Shown in pieces: positions 10,101-17,731 of a DNA stretch of 64,000 nt; positions within the stretch are counted from its first letter, which is position 1; the number at the start of each line of letters is the position of its first letter. Source of the DNA: MGIIa-K1 sp964577145. GTDB taxonomy: Archaea > Thermoplasmatota > Poseidoniia > Poseidoniales > Poseidoniaceae. The stretch covers positions 1 to 64,000 of the forward strand of contig CAZNXM010000002.1 of NCBI GenBank assembly GCA_964577145.1, in the 5' to 3' direction. The position numbers were made by a program, and so were the translations under genes. The notes under the pieces were generated by a model. That model had not been told where the DNA came from, made no database searches, and saw nothing but the letters and a program-made list of their open reading frames with translations.

Positions 10101-10994
10101 ATTGAACAATATGATGCATGCAAAGAGCGTTTGGATGAAATGAAGACCGACTTCAAGGTTCTTCAGCAACGCCGTAAGCGTCTAATCGATATCACGGACA
10201 AGTTGGAAGACCAACGAAAGACACGTTTGTTAGCCACGCTCAAGGATGTGAATGAGAACTTCAAGCGGGTTTACAAGATTCTTTCAAATGGCGGCCGAGG
10301 AGAATTGTTCCTAGAGAATCCCGATGAACCATTCAAGGCTGGCCTAGACATGTGGGCACAGCCTCGTGGTAAGTCGAACAAGTCCCGTTTACAAGGCCTA
10401 TCTGGTGGAGAGCAATCAATGGCTGCTCTGTCGCTAATCTTTGCAATTCAGGACCATGATCCAAGTCCATTCTACTACTTCGATGAAGTCGATCAGAATC
10501 TGGATGGAGACAATGCTAAACTCATCGCTAAGATGTGCCGAGAACGAAGCGAGTCCGCCCAATTCATCATGGTAACATTACGCAAGGTTTCACTCATGTT
10601 AGCCGACCATCACATTGGAATTACTCATGGAGGAGATGGTTGTTCACGCCGTATTGTCGACTTTGACCGTGAGCGTGCAATCGCATTGGGTGAAGCAGCA
10701 GAAAAGGAGAATGTATCTGCGCTTGAAAAGAACCATTCCCGTATCGAACAAGCGAGGATTGATGCTGCAGATATGCCAGAAGTTCCTGAACCACTTGAAA
10801 CACCAACAAGTCTTGGAAGATTATCCGAGGATGCCGATGAAGAAAGTGAAGAAGAGGAGTCCACCGGTTTCACTGCTCTCACAGAGAGGGCAGAGGAATT
10901 GTCCGAAGATATCGAGGAGCGTCGTGCTGTAGTCGATGCATTACTCGAGGAAGAAGAATCTGAATCTGAATCCGAGGTCGAGAAGGAGGTCTGA
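7110..10994 (+). CDS. smc: Chromosome segregation ATPase SMC
   Basis: The 1294-residue protein has the full SMC layout. The N-terminal ABC half starts with YLKSLEVENFKSF and a Walker A motif GPNGSGKS at residues 31-38. A long coiled coil follows, interrupted by a hinge domain near 490-640 (RGVLGTIAELCAP, GRATFLPLNRI). A second coiled coil leads to the C-terminal ABC half with signature LQGLSGGEQ and Walker B FYYFDEVDQNLD. After the ABC domain there is an unusual acidic glutamate- and serine-rich tail of about 100 residues. SMC forms the DNA-entrapping ring of condensin. The ATG at 7110 follows GAGAGGGAAAGGG; the TTG at 7095 is less likely. It forms an operon with scpA and scpB. Confidence 0.97.
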   Translation: MYLKSLEVENFKSFNGEATIPLNRGFTAITGPNGSGKSNCGDAIQFVLGPRSSKVLRAQNSKDLIFNGGKSNRPARNAKVTLVFANPVLSNGRRRLPIDYEEVRMTREVRLTKSNNTVTTYHLNGEESTQKSFHRLLSQANARPDGYNIVLQGDVTRLSKMTANERRKVLDSVAGVTSYDEEIRKAERQKNQVEEYIDRISLVEDEQKSRLKALEKEKAQAEKVKTLKEEFDQANIELHQSRHASSKAEIRHHTEERARYLSEATELEQVVKDASIELLKFDDRIGELEVKIKEAMGEDKGGLLDEIQKLQVACERNRDRIEEAMETQSDDEQSLGILEEEIIAATEALTTHKESLVEAKEALGSSKAAFDEAEAEEKSVQDDLESSGAATATLSRALSKATEALEAAREAANTAQLEADKIFGQADLVAEQLSTAEESVEDARLIHDDLKLVGEELGTADPEVDKTKLADELQKSQRSEAKLQIEATAVETKLRETERKLVSARTELENRSGNNGMAPGAAAVIAAKDRGELRGVLGTIAELCAPRDDAHAEALATAVGGGMSSIVVEDDQVAAEAMALLRNKKAGRATFLPLNRIQANRSSGKAAMVARKPGVIGFAHELLDYDPRIATAVAYALRNTLVVEDLNTARRLMGGVRLVTLRGEITEPGGAMVGGSRARMKAGFGGRIQGASAVEKLAAEVERLYLMSETVTKAVEEARSQQFEIRTKINSLAEDDTSVKRTAWNAECEIARKELDKKRGEATQLQKRLENLESDHRGRITMLETAKKTLVDAEAAREKAHNQLQESSPEGMRQRLFEASKKRMEAEGIAAKARLTLESGEERSSLLGDRLETFTSRADEIQSNMAGRTKSIGEWNTAIDADTIILTAKEGERAVLLEENEGLESERLTLTEERAALRASAGQKTTTAISHRSMAEDIGRNLAIKEQSLADLLAEMAEIGIEVAEEGIELANVGDAEKKLRALQRRLDAHGPVNMLAIEQYDACKERLDEMKTDFKVLQQRRKRLIDITDKLEDQRKTRLLATLKDVNENFKRVYKILSNGGRGELFLENPDEPFKAGLDMWAQPRGKSNKSRLQGLSGGEQSMAALSLIFAIQDHDPSPFYYFDEVDQNLDGDNAKLIAKMCRERSESAQFIMVTLRKVSLMLADHHIGITHGGDGCSRRIVDFDRERAIALGEAAEKENVSALEKNHSRIEQARIDAADMPEVPEPLETPTSLGRLSEDADEESEEEESTGFTALTERAEELSEDIEERRAVVDALLEEEESESESEVEKEV

Positions 10995-10996
10995 AC

Positions 10997-12172
10997 ATGC
11001 AGCAGGCCGCACTTGACGACTGGTTCCTACGCCAGGACATCATGGATCAGCTTGTTAGTCGTGATGAAACACCTGACGAAGCAGCACGCTTTGCTGATCG
11101 CATTGTTAGCATTGCCCAGACCGACGGTGCCGAGCATCAATCTCTCATCGATCCATTTGATAGATCAGTCGCTCTGGTATTCTCTCTGATAAAAGAGGAG
11201 GGAATGGACCCTTGGAATATCGACCTTTCAGCCTTCCTCAAAATCTTCACTCAAAGAGTACGAGCGGAGGCTAATAGCCTCGACTTACCGGCTTGTGGTC
11301 GTTTGATTAGAATGTCGTGGGAGGTATTGAATGAGCAAGCTTCAGTATTATTCGATAAGGTAACAGCCCTAGATATGGATGATGATGAATTCTTAGATTT
11401 CGGTTGGGAAGCAGAGTATGATGATGAAGAATTCATGTTTACTTCTACTATTCTTGATGGTGGTGCAGATGGTGTCCTTCCCTCATTATTTGGTGAGAGG
11501 GTACGCAGAGATGAGGGCCGTCCTTCCACTCTTGGAGAATTACTGTCTGCACTCAAGGATGCTTGTGATGATGCTGAAATTCTAAAGGCCAGAGAAGAAA
11601 ATCGCCGATTACATGCTGAAGAACTCAAAGAAATGATTTCCAATGTCGGTGCTAGAATGCACGATGAGGACCTTGAAGGGGATATCGAAAAGTGTTGGCG
11701 AGCCATTCGAGTGGTTACGACAAAACTTGGTGAGTCCAAGGTCCCAGTCGAAGATGTATCTGCTGCATTGAACTCTATACTTGAAGAAAAGCATGGACAT
11801 ATACCTGAAGGATATCAAGAGGAATCGAAGGTAACTTCATTCATCGCTGGTTTATTCCTAACCCACAGAGGTTATGCTTCAATATCCCAGGAAGGTCCAG
11901 ATGATCCAATCATGATAGAAGATAAATGGCCCGATATTGAGACTTTTGCAGAAGTAGTCGTCCTTGCTCGAAAGTGGATGGATGATGCTACTGCATCAAT
12001 CGATGAAGAGGAATCTGAATCTCAACGCCATACTGCTCGTTTAGAGGAACGGGCGAGGATAGCAGCCGAGGAAGAGGCACAACGTCTTGCTGAAGAGGCT
12101 GCGGCAAAGGAAGAGGAATTGCAAATCGATTCTACAGTAATGGAAGAATTAGAGTCGTGGTTAGTAGAATGA
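10997..12172 (+). CDS. scpA: Segregation and condensation protein A (kleisin)
   Basis: The start lies two bases after the smc stop and behind AGGAGGT. The 391-residue product begins with a variable region and then has the kleisin N-terminal signature LVFSLIKEEGMDPWNIDLSAFLK-like pattern (residues about 56-80), which contacts the SMC neck. The C-terminal part is highly charged and ends near a winged-helix region expected to contact the second SMC head, followed by a glutamate- and alanine-rich helix. It is longer than typical ScpA (about 250 residues) because of acidic inserts in the middle. Context between smc and scpB makes the call secure. Confidence 0.9.
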   Translation: MQQAALDDWFLRQDIMDQLVSRDETPDEAARFADRIVSIAQTDGAEHQSLIDPFDRSVALVFSLIKEEGMDPWNIDLSAFLKIFTQRVRAEANSLDLPACGRLIRMSWEVLNEQASVLFDKVTALDMDDDEFLDFGWEAEYDDEEFMFTSTILDGGADGVLPSLFGERVRRDEGRPSTLGELLSALKDACDDAEILKAREENRRLHAEELKEMISNVGARMHDEDLEGDIEKCWRAIRVVTTKLGESKVPVEDVSAALNSILEEKHGHIPEGYQEESKVTSFIAGLFLTHRGYASISQEGPDDPIMIEDKWPDIETFAEVVVLARKWMDDATASIDEEESESQRHTARLEERARIAAEEEAQRLAEEAAAKEEELQIDSTVMEELESWLVE

Positions 12173-12184
12173 GGTGGTGAATAA

Positions 12185-12787
12185 ATGACTGAAATACCCT
12201 TGGAAACTCTATTGGAAGCCACTATGTTCAGTGCTGGACGCTCCCTCAATACTGAGGAATTATCTGAATCACTCGGATATGAGGAAGAGGAGATTTCGGA
12301 GGCGCTTCTCACATTACAATCCACCTTAAAACGACGTAGAGGTGGTGCAATACAAGCAGTGGAAATCGGCGGTCGTTGGGCAATTGAAGTCAAACCTGCA
12401 ATCGCCGATCATCTTCCCACAGATACCAAGAGCGATCTTCCAGGTAAATTGCTGAAGGCCGCAGCACTAATCGCATACCATCAACCAATGCCTCAGTCCA
12501 GATTGGTAGAGTTATTGGGCCAGAGAGCGTATGACCACATCAGGGAATTGGCTCAAGCAGGCTTGGTCAATAGACGTAGAGATGGCAATACTCGGCGCCT
12601 AACAACTACGAGGCGCTTCTCAGAGGTATTTGGATGTCCACATACCGACCGTAAGAAAGTCAAGAAATGGTTCCGTGACCAGGTAGCAGGCTCTGGAATG
12701 CTAGAGGGTATGGAAGAGAAACTAGCACTTCGTGAAGATGGAGAAGAAGGTGTACAGATGACACTTGAACTCTCTGAAGATGAATGA
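12185..12787 (+). CDS. scpB: Segregation and condensation protein B
   Basis: The 200-residue protein shows two winged-helix domains in tandem: LLEATMFSAGRSLNTEELSE at the start matches the family opening LEALLFAxGxPLxxxxLA, and LIAYHQPMPQSRLVELLGQ matches the second-domain IAYxQPxxxxxIxxIRG pattern. ScpB dimers bind ScpA and regulate the SMC ring. It lies 12 bases after scpA with GAGGTGG before the ATG. A charged C-terminal tail follows the second domain. It closes the smc operon and converges on the HMG-CoA reductase gene with no spacer. Confidence 0.92.
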   Translation: MTEIPLETLLEATMFSAGRSLNTEELSESLGYEEEEISEALLTLQSTLKRRRGGAIQAVEIGGRWAIEVKPAIADHLPTDTKSDLPGKLLKAAALIAYHQPMPQSRLVELLGQRAYDHIRELAQAGLVNRRRDGNTRRLTTTRRFSEVFGCPHTDRKKVKKWFRDQVAGSGMLEGMEEKLALREDGEEGVQMTLELSEDE

Positions 12788-14086
12788 TTATTCATCTCGC
12801 AGTGCCTTCAGTGCATCGTTTACTGCTTGCTGGGTGATAGGTCCTGATTGCGCACGAACCTTTTCAGCAACCTGTTCAATTTCATCAGCAATAGCACCAG
12901 CTGTGACTGCCATATTTCTCACATGGAGTTTCATGTGTCCAGCCTGTATTCCGTTCGTTGCCAGTGCCCTCATTGCTCCAAGGTTCTGTGCAAGTCCTGC
13001 TGCTGCCATTATGCCAGCAAGTTGTTGAGATGATTCCACTCCAAGTATTGCCAGATTAGCTCTTGCAGCAGGATGTACCTTGGATGCCCCTCCAACGATA
13101 CCTACGGCCAAAGGAGTCTCAATAGAGCCAACAAGGTCACCATTAGCATTCTTTGACCATTTTGTCATGGAAGAATACCCATTGTTGGCATGACTAGCCC
13201 ATGCATGGCATCCAGCCTCAATTGCCCTCCAATCTTGCCCACATGCTAGTGCAATGGCGCTAATGGCATTCATTACGCCCTTATTGTGAGTAGTTGCCCT
13301 AAACGGGTCTGCTACAGCGAAATGATGCGCCTCGAGAATTGCATCAATAATTTGAGAGCCATTTTCAGCACTTCCATCATCGCTGATCTCCTCACGAGTG
13401 AATATTGCTTCAACTCGTGCTAACCGGTGTGCTGCAAGGTTGGAGAGGATTTTCAAATGGACACGACCACCTGTAATTTCCTCAATAGATTCCGAAACCA
13501 TTTCCGCCATTGTATTGACCGCATTTGCACCCATTGCATCACGTGTATCAACAAGAAGGTGGACTACAAGCACCCTCCCAGAGAGGGTTTCGATACTCCT
13601 AGTTTGGATATCCTTACAACCCCCTCCTAAGCGAATCATTGTCGAAGGACGTGAATTACAGATTTCCATTAATCTAGCCTTAGCAGAAGAGATTGCCAAA
13701 GTAGCAGCATCGACATCATCGAGGCCGAGTACCTGAATCTGTCCAATCATAATAGGGGGGTCTGAAGATGTGCGAAATCCACCATTAGAAAGGCAACGCT
13801 TAGCCATATTTGAGGCTGCAGCAATAATGCTAGATTCCTCTACACAGAATGGGATCAGCCATGATTCTCCATCTATGATAAAGTTGGTAGCAATTCCAAC
13901 AGGAAGCGACATAGTGCCAATTACATTCTCAATCATTCTATCAGCAGAAGCTTCGTCTAATTCAGCAGTTGATGACAAGGCAGCAACCTGCTCATCGTTA
14001 AGTCCTGAGAGTTTAGCAACCGTTGCAAGGCGCTCAGCAACCGATAGGCGGTAGAAGCCCTTGAGGCGGCTATTGTCGACAGGCAT
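12788..14086 (-). CDS. mvaA: Hydroxymethylglutaryl-CoA reductase, class II (degradative-type) family
   Basis: The 432-residue enzyme has the class II catalytic set: glutamate E53 in ENVIGTMSLPVG, lysine in THNKGVMNAI, aspartate in ACGQDWRAIEAGCHAWA, and histidine in AGHMKLHVRN. The substrate region DAMGANAVNTMAE is also clear. It converts HMG-CoA to mevalonate, the committed step for archaeal ether-lipid isoprenoids. The class II type is shared with bacteria and with Thermoplasma and Archaeoglobus relatives, not with most other archaea. The ATG at 14086 follows GAGGAAGAGGA. The spacer upstream contains tandem palindromes that may regulate it and the divergent gene. Cofactor preference (NADH or NADPH) cannot be told here. 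Confidence 0.93.
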   Translation of the reverse strand: MPVDNSRLKGFYRLSVAERLATVAKLSGLNDEQVAALSSTAELDEASADRMIENVIGTMSLPVGIATNFIIDGESWLIPFCVEESSIIAAASNMAKRCLSNGGFRTSSDPPIMIGQIQVLGLDDVDAATLAISSAKARLMEICNSRPSTMIRLGGGCKDIQTRSIETLSGRVLVVHLLVDTRDAMGANAVNTMAEMVSESIEEITGGRVHLKILSNLAAHRLARVEAIFTREEISDDGSAENGSQIIDAILEAHHFAVADPFRATTHNKGVMNAISAIALACGQDWRAIEAGCHAWASHANNGYSSMTKWSKNANGDLVGSIETPLAVGIVGGASKVHPAARANLAILGVESSQQLAGIMAAAGLAQNLGAMRALATNGIQAGHMKLHVRNMAVTAGAIADEIEQVAEKVRAQSGPITQQAVNDALKALRDE

Positions 14087-14140
14087 GGTCCTCTTCCTCT
14101 ATCTGTGATGCGGGTGACTCTAGCACATGAACGATGCGCC

Positions 14141-14169
14141 TAATTAACGCGTTAATTAACGTGTTAACC
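14141..14169. promoter_or_regulatory. Tandem GTTAA palindromes, candidate operator
   Basis: Bases 14141-14158 form a perfect 18-base palindrome (TAATTAACGCGTTAATTA). It overlaps a second near-perfect palindrome centred on TTAACGTGTTAA (14156-14167). Further half-site-like sequences occur nearby (GCGTTAGTTAGCC after 14170 and TTTTAACACGTCCTAACGC near 14219-14237). The element lies in the 157-base spacer between divergent HMG-CoA reductase and the AAA-like gene, where promoters must lie. Such arrays are typical binding sites for dimeric winged-helix regulators. The regulator is not known; the downstream AAA-like gene itself encodes a winged helix and is one candidate. Confidence 0.5.
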
Positions 14170-14243
14170 GTGCGTTAGTTAGCCGTTATATCGAGTAAAT
14201 CTATTCATTTGGTCATTCTTTTAACACGTCCTAACGCATCTCT

Positions 14244-15851
14244 GTGGGTGCACAATACGGTGAAACATCATATACTCTACTAGCCGCACTGGCTCGCATG
14301 GGTATTGAAACGCCTGCATTGGGAATTCCCGCACTGAAGGAGAATCCCTTCCATGGACGTCCACTAGAAACTGGTGATTCAGATCTCCTAGTTGGCAGAG
14401 ATGAATTTGCTGGAAGGTGGACGAGGTTCTTACATCAGGAAACTCCTAGACTGATTTTGCTAATCGGGGAGAGAGGCTCTGGTAGAACTTCACTCCTGCG
14501 GTGCGTAGGAGAGGAATCTAGTAAAACAGTCCATCTTGATATGTTTCCATTCTCAAACCACGCTCGTTCAATACTGGATGAAATCCATGGCTCATTCCTC
14601 GGTTTTGATATGCCTACTAGCGCAGCTGAACTCGCTACCAAACTGGCGCACCACACCAAGAGCCAGGACGGCCCACTACCCCTTATTGCATTGGATTATT
14701 CTAGCGCTGATGGAAGGCAACTATCGGAAGTCACCGCAGGAGTGTTTTCCGCTATTGAGAGGCTTCGTGCCCTCGTAGTAATCTCCTTGACAACAGATCA
14801 ACGGGCTCAATGGCCAGAATCATTGGTCAGCAGATTTGACCATGTTGAAGTCTTGAAGCCGTTACAGGAAGAAGAGGTAAGGGAACTCTGTCAGAAAAGG
14901 GTGGCATCAGTGTCCAGAGCCGGGTGGAAAATGTCTGATGAGGCTCTAGGTTTCGTTGTCAATGAGTGCGCAGGCCATCCTTCTCGCATTATTAGAAAGA
15001 TGCGGGACATGGTCGATGAGGAAAGAGAACGACCAAGAGAAGCACGGTACGAATCAGAAATTGAGATCGTCGAGGATATCGTAGATGAACCAGTCGAGGA
15101 AGAGCAGTTCGATGATGAAGAGTTTGCCGAATCAGATTATAGTGGATTCGACCTTGATTTGGATCAACTTGCAGAGGAAAATAAACCGGACGAACCGGCA
15201 TATGCTCCCTTGCCAGTTCATGCGTCAGGGCCATTTGGTGGTCTTCGACACAGAAATCGTGATTTCAAGGCGGTAGAAAAAGAAATCAAAGAGACGACTC
15301 CTATTCCAGAGCCCAAAGTAAAGGACGTTGAAGAGGAAGCGAATGCGTTGTGGATGGCAGAGGGAAGTGAGCCCACATTGATTCAGGAGCCAAAACCAGA
15401 GTTACCAATCATCATCGAAGACCAAACAATAACTGCAGAGCCAAATGAACCCGAACCCGAACCTGAGCATCAATCAGATTTTCTGAAACAACTTGCAGAT
15501 ATTCTCAGGCCCTTACAGTCACTAGGCATAGCAGATGCCCTTTCATCCCTACGATTGCCAATTATTGGCCAAAGGCATAGTTTCGCTCTAGATGTCCATA
15601 CATTGCGCAATCTCGCCCGTAGTGAGGCAATATTGGTTGAAGTTGCATCAGAGCGTTCATTTTCGCCTTCTGATGCCCGTTTGCAGGACCAGTTGAGAAT
15701 CAAACGGCCCAGAATGTCTCAGATTTGCAATCGTCTTTATCGTGCAGGGATACTATCAGTACAGCCAAAAGGCCGTTCAAGGATGTATTCATTGACGAAT
15801 GATGCGAAAGCCCAACTTGTAGCATGGGGAATGATGGAGGGGTCATTATGA
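14244..15851 (+). CDS. Orc/AAA-like ATPase with degenerate Walker motifs and C-terminal winged helix
   Basis: The 535-residue protein has a region like an AAA+ ATPase (about 46-260): GRDEF box, then LLIGERGSGRTSLL at 72-85 where the Walker A lysine is arginine (R81), then LIALDYSS at about 148-154 where Walker B lacks the glutamate. A lid-like helical region follows. Residues about 260-450 are acidic and proline-rich low complexity. The C-terminus (about 465-535) is a winged helix with a MarR-like look (PRMSQICNRLYRAGILSV, then SRMYSLT). ATP hydrolysis is doubtful; nucleotide binding or a structural DNA-linked role is possible. The GTG start is weakly supported. It overlaps the next gene by 4 bases. 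Confidence 0.55.
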   Translation: MGAQYGETSYTLLAALARMGIETPALGIPALKENPFHGRPLETGDSDLLVGRDEFAGRWTRFLHQETPRLILLIGERGSGRTSLLRCVGEESSKTVHLDMFPFSNHARSILDEIHGSFLGFDMPTSAAELATKLAHHTKSQDGPLPLIALDYSSADGRQLSEVTAGVFSAIERLRALVVISLTTDQRAQWPESLVSRFDHVEVLKPLQEEEVRELCQKRVASVSRAGWKMSDEALGFVVNECAGHPSRIIRKMRDMVDEERERPREARYESEIEIVEDIVDEPVEEEQFDDEEFAESDYSGFDLDLDQLAEENKPDEPAYAPLPVHASGPFGGLRHRNRDFKAVEKEIKETTPIPEPKVKDVEEEANALWMAEGSEPTLIQEPKPELPIIIEDQTITAEPNEPEPEPEHQSDFLKQLADILRPLQSLGIADALSSLRLPIIGQRHSFALDVHTLRNLARSEAILVEVASERSFSPSDARLQDQLRIKRPRMSQICNRLYRAGILSVQPKGRSRMYSLTNDAKAQLVAWGMMEGSL

Positions 15852-16876
15852 GTTGGTCAATATCTCATTCATGGCAAGCACCAACCTTTGTTGCGACCTC
15901 AACATCTGTGGGTTCTGACCTTCTCGTAGCTAGTGGCCTCGAGTTATTTCTTCTAGATGAGAACGGTGGAGTACGCTGGAAACGCTCGATGCCATTCAAG
16001 GTCCATGCTGCTGAACATGCATCAGGACAAATTGCGATATTATGTGGGCATGGGTTTCATATTTTGAGAGCGAGTGATGGTTCGCAAATAGGAGAAGGAA
16101 GGGCTACTAGTGGAGGTTTTAGCGATTTAATGTCGCGCCCAGGAGGAGGCTGGATTCTAGCATGTAGAGAAGGCCGCCTCCATCTATTCAACCAAGAAGG
16201 CCGAGGCATCAAACGCCTTGAGAGCGGGATGGTCCGTCGTTTGGTAGGTTGGTTCGACCGCGAACATTTGATGTGGCAAGATGATAGAGGCCGATTGCGT
16301 TGCGCACGCTTGGCTAAAGATGACTCCCAAAGATTACTCGAGGACAGAGTCTGGAGTTGGGTTAGCAGAATGGTTGGTGGAAAAGTTCTCTTACAGTCTG
16401 CAGATGGAAATCTTTGGGAAGGCGTACCTCACCCATTTGGATGGGATGCGATAGAAACTATTGACACAAGATCTCTCGAACCTGTTGCTGCAAACCGAGC
16501 AGGAGATGGTTGGTGGGTGCTGTCTGTCGAGGGTAAATTATATTCGATGTCAGGCGAGGAAGACGCCGAGTCAGTTGGTACTAACTTAGGAGAGTTCCTA
16601 GTTGGCCTGGCTGCAGATACTATGGCTACATTAACACGTAGCGGCCTAGCGAGATTTTGGCAGGCTCCAGAACTTGCAAACCTCAGAAGGGCTGAAATGC
16701 AAAAGAATCTGGCCGAGGCAAAAATGTCTAGTGATTGGGAAGAGAGAAAGAATATTTTCCAGCGAGCCAGACAGGCCGAAGACGAGGGCCGATTATCGCT
16801 TGCAGTAGATCTCTATGAGGCATTAGGACGAGCCGAAGATGTAAATCGTATAGTTGCTCGACTAAGGGGTGATTGA
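15848..16876 (+). CDS. Beta-propeller (WD40/PQQ-like) protein with C-terminal helical region
   Basis: The family is not recognised by name. The 342-residue product consists of repeated short beta-strand units such as VASGLELFLLDENGGVRWKR, GGWILACREGRLHLF and GDGWWVLSVEGKLYSM, the pattern of PQQ- or WD40-type propeller blades. The last 60 residues are helical and TPR-like (ARQAEDEGRLSLAVDLYEAL). No signal peptide is seen, so it is probably a cytoplasmic interaction platform. ATGA overlap with the preceding AAA-like gene implies translational coupling and a shared role. GGAGGGG lies just before the ATG. Confidence 0.65.
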   Translation: MSWSISHSWQAPTFVATSTSVGSDLLVASGLELFLLDENGGVRWKRSMPFKVHAAEHASGQIAILCGHGFHILRASDGSQIGEGRATSGGFSDLMSRPGGGWILACREGRLHLFNQEGRGIKRLESGMVRRLVGWFDREHLMWQDDRGRLRCARLAKDDSQRLLEDRVWSWVSRMVGGKVLLQSADGNLWEGVPHPFGWDAIETIDTRSLEPVAANRAGDGWWVLSVEGKLYSMSGEEDAESVGTNLGEFLVGLAADTMATLTRSGLARFWQAPELANLRRAEMQKNLAEAKMSSDWEERKNIFQRARQAEDEGRLSLAVDLYEALGRAEDVNRIVARLRGD

Positions 16877-16880
16877 ATTG

Positions 16881-16980
16881 NNNNNNNNNNNNNNNNNNNN
16901 NNNNNNNNNNNNNNNNNNNNNNNNNNNNNNNNNNNNNNNNNNNNNNNNNNNNNNNNNNNNNNNNNNNNNNNNNNNNNNNN
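16881..16980. other. Assembly gap (100 N)
   Basis: One hundred undetermined bases separate the propeller gene from the DUF357 gene. Exactly 100 N is a common placeholder for a gap of unknown length, so genes may be missing here, and adjacency across the gap depends on scaffolding. Confidence 0.99.
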
Positions 16981-17259
16981 GTGACTGAAGAGAAATTACT
17001 TCATTATCTAGATTTAACAAAAAGAGCGAGAGCAAAAGCTACTCCAATTCATCCCGAAGGAACACCGGAAGCAAAACAACTCGAAATAATGATGAGGATG
17101 GCAGATGACTATGCTTCTGATGCTAGACATTTCATGGATAGCGGTGATTATGTGAGGGCCTTCGGAGCCATCAATTATGCACATGCATGGATAGATGCTA
17201 GTGTAAAACTCCGTTTGTTAGACGGACATGATGACGATGTCCTTTTCACCTTGCCATAA
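16981..17259 (+). CDS. DUF357 family protein (5' end uncertain)
   Basis: After the gap an open frame begins with GTG and encodes about 92 residues. The segment DYASDARHFMDSGDYVRAFG followed by INYAHAWIDASVKLRLLD matches the core of the small archaeal DUF357 family (YxxDAxxFxxxGDYVxAFxAxNYAHGWLDAGxRLG). The function of the family is unknown; its structure is a helical bundle. The whole domain is present, so the GTG at 16981 may be the true start, but the gap prevents a check. It ends convergently against the regulator gene at 17260. Confidence 0.8.
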   Translation: MTEEKLLHYLDLTKRARAKATPIHPEGTPEAKQLEIMMRMADDYASDARHFMDSGDYVRAFGAINYAHAWIDASVKLRLLDGHDDDVLFTLP

Positions 17260-17267
17260 TTATGGCA
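17252..17267. other. Perfect palindrome spanning two convergent stop codons
   Basis: The 16 bases TGCCATAATTATGGCA are a perfect inverted repeat. They contain the TAA of the DUF357 gene and the TAA of the convergent regulator gene, both of which end in Pro-stop. It may act as a hairpin at both transcript ends, though no T tract follows in the plus direction. Confidence 0.4.
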
Positions 17268-17673
17268 CTGAGATTATTTCAGCCAATTCTGAAGCCTGAG
17301 TTAATTGATTTTGAATAATTTCAAGCCTCGCTTGTGCAGTGTTTAGGAAAGGAGCAAGGCATGTTCTCAAAGGGTGGGCCAAACTGTAAACATGTGACGG
17401 TCTGCCACGAGTTCCTTTACTAATTGATTCGACGATCACTAACCCCATTTCATTCAATTGATTAATTGCAATCGAAACATCAGGTTGTCGTATCATACAT
17501 CGTTCCTGCAGTTGAGGAGAAGATGAAACTCCATGAACATGCAAACATATCAACGTTCGAGCAGTATGGGGATTCACTCCCATGTTTACAAGGAGAGTGA
17601 CAAGTTCATTTGCTGAATCAAGAACATTGTCTCGATTCAAATGGTCTTGGGAATAGCCCGCAATATTTCCCAT
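17260..17673 (-). CDS. Winged-helix transcriptional regulator
   Basis: The 137-residue protein has a MarR/TrmB-like winged helix: a helix with NMGVNPHTARTLICLHVHG, a recognition region IRQPDVSIAINQLNEMGLV and a wing with RGRPSHVYSL. A C-terminal helix (about 105-137) probably mediates dimerisation. It is likely a local repressor or activator; the target is unknown. No ribosome binding site is seen, and a TATA-like CATATAC lies about 25-30 bases before the ATG, which suggests a leaderless transcript. It follows the translation gene cluster but appears to have its own promoter. Confidence 0.75.
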   Translation of the reverse strand: MGNIAGYSQDHLNRDNVLDSANELVTLLVNMGVNPHTARTLICLHVHGVSSSPQLQERCMIRQPDVSIAINQLNEMGLVIVESISKGTRGRPSHVYSLAHPLRTCLAPFLNTAQARLEIIQNQLTQASELAEIISVP

Positions 17674-17695
17674 TGAAACCTATTATTGTTAAGAG

Positions 17696-17704
17696 GTATA
17701 TGAA
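17696..17704 (-). promoter_or_regulatory. TATA-like box for the winged-helix regulator
   Basis: On the minus strand GTTCATATACC lies 23-31 bases upstream of the ATG at 17673. This is the spacing expected for an archaeal TATA box of a leaderless mRNA, and no ribosome binding site is present. Confidence 0.4.
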
Positions 17705-17731
17705 CTTCTCACCGACAACGATGTTTTATTT

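Noticed and set aside
16873..16880. TTG start of a gene running into the gap
   Set aside because: Only two codons are visible before the N run, so start and frame cannot be supported.
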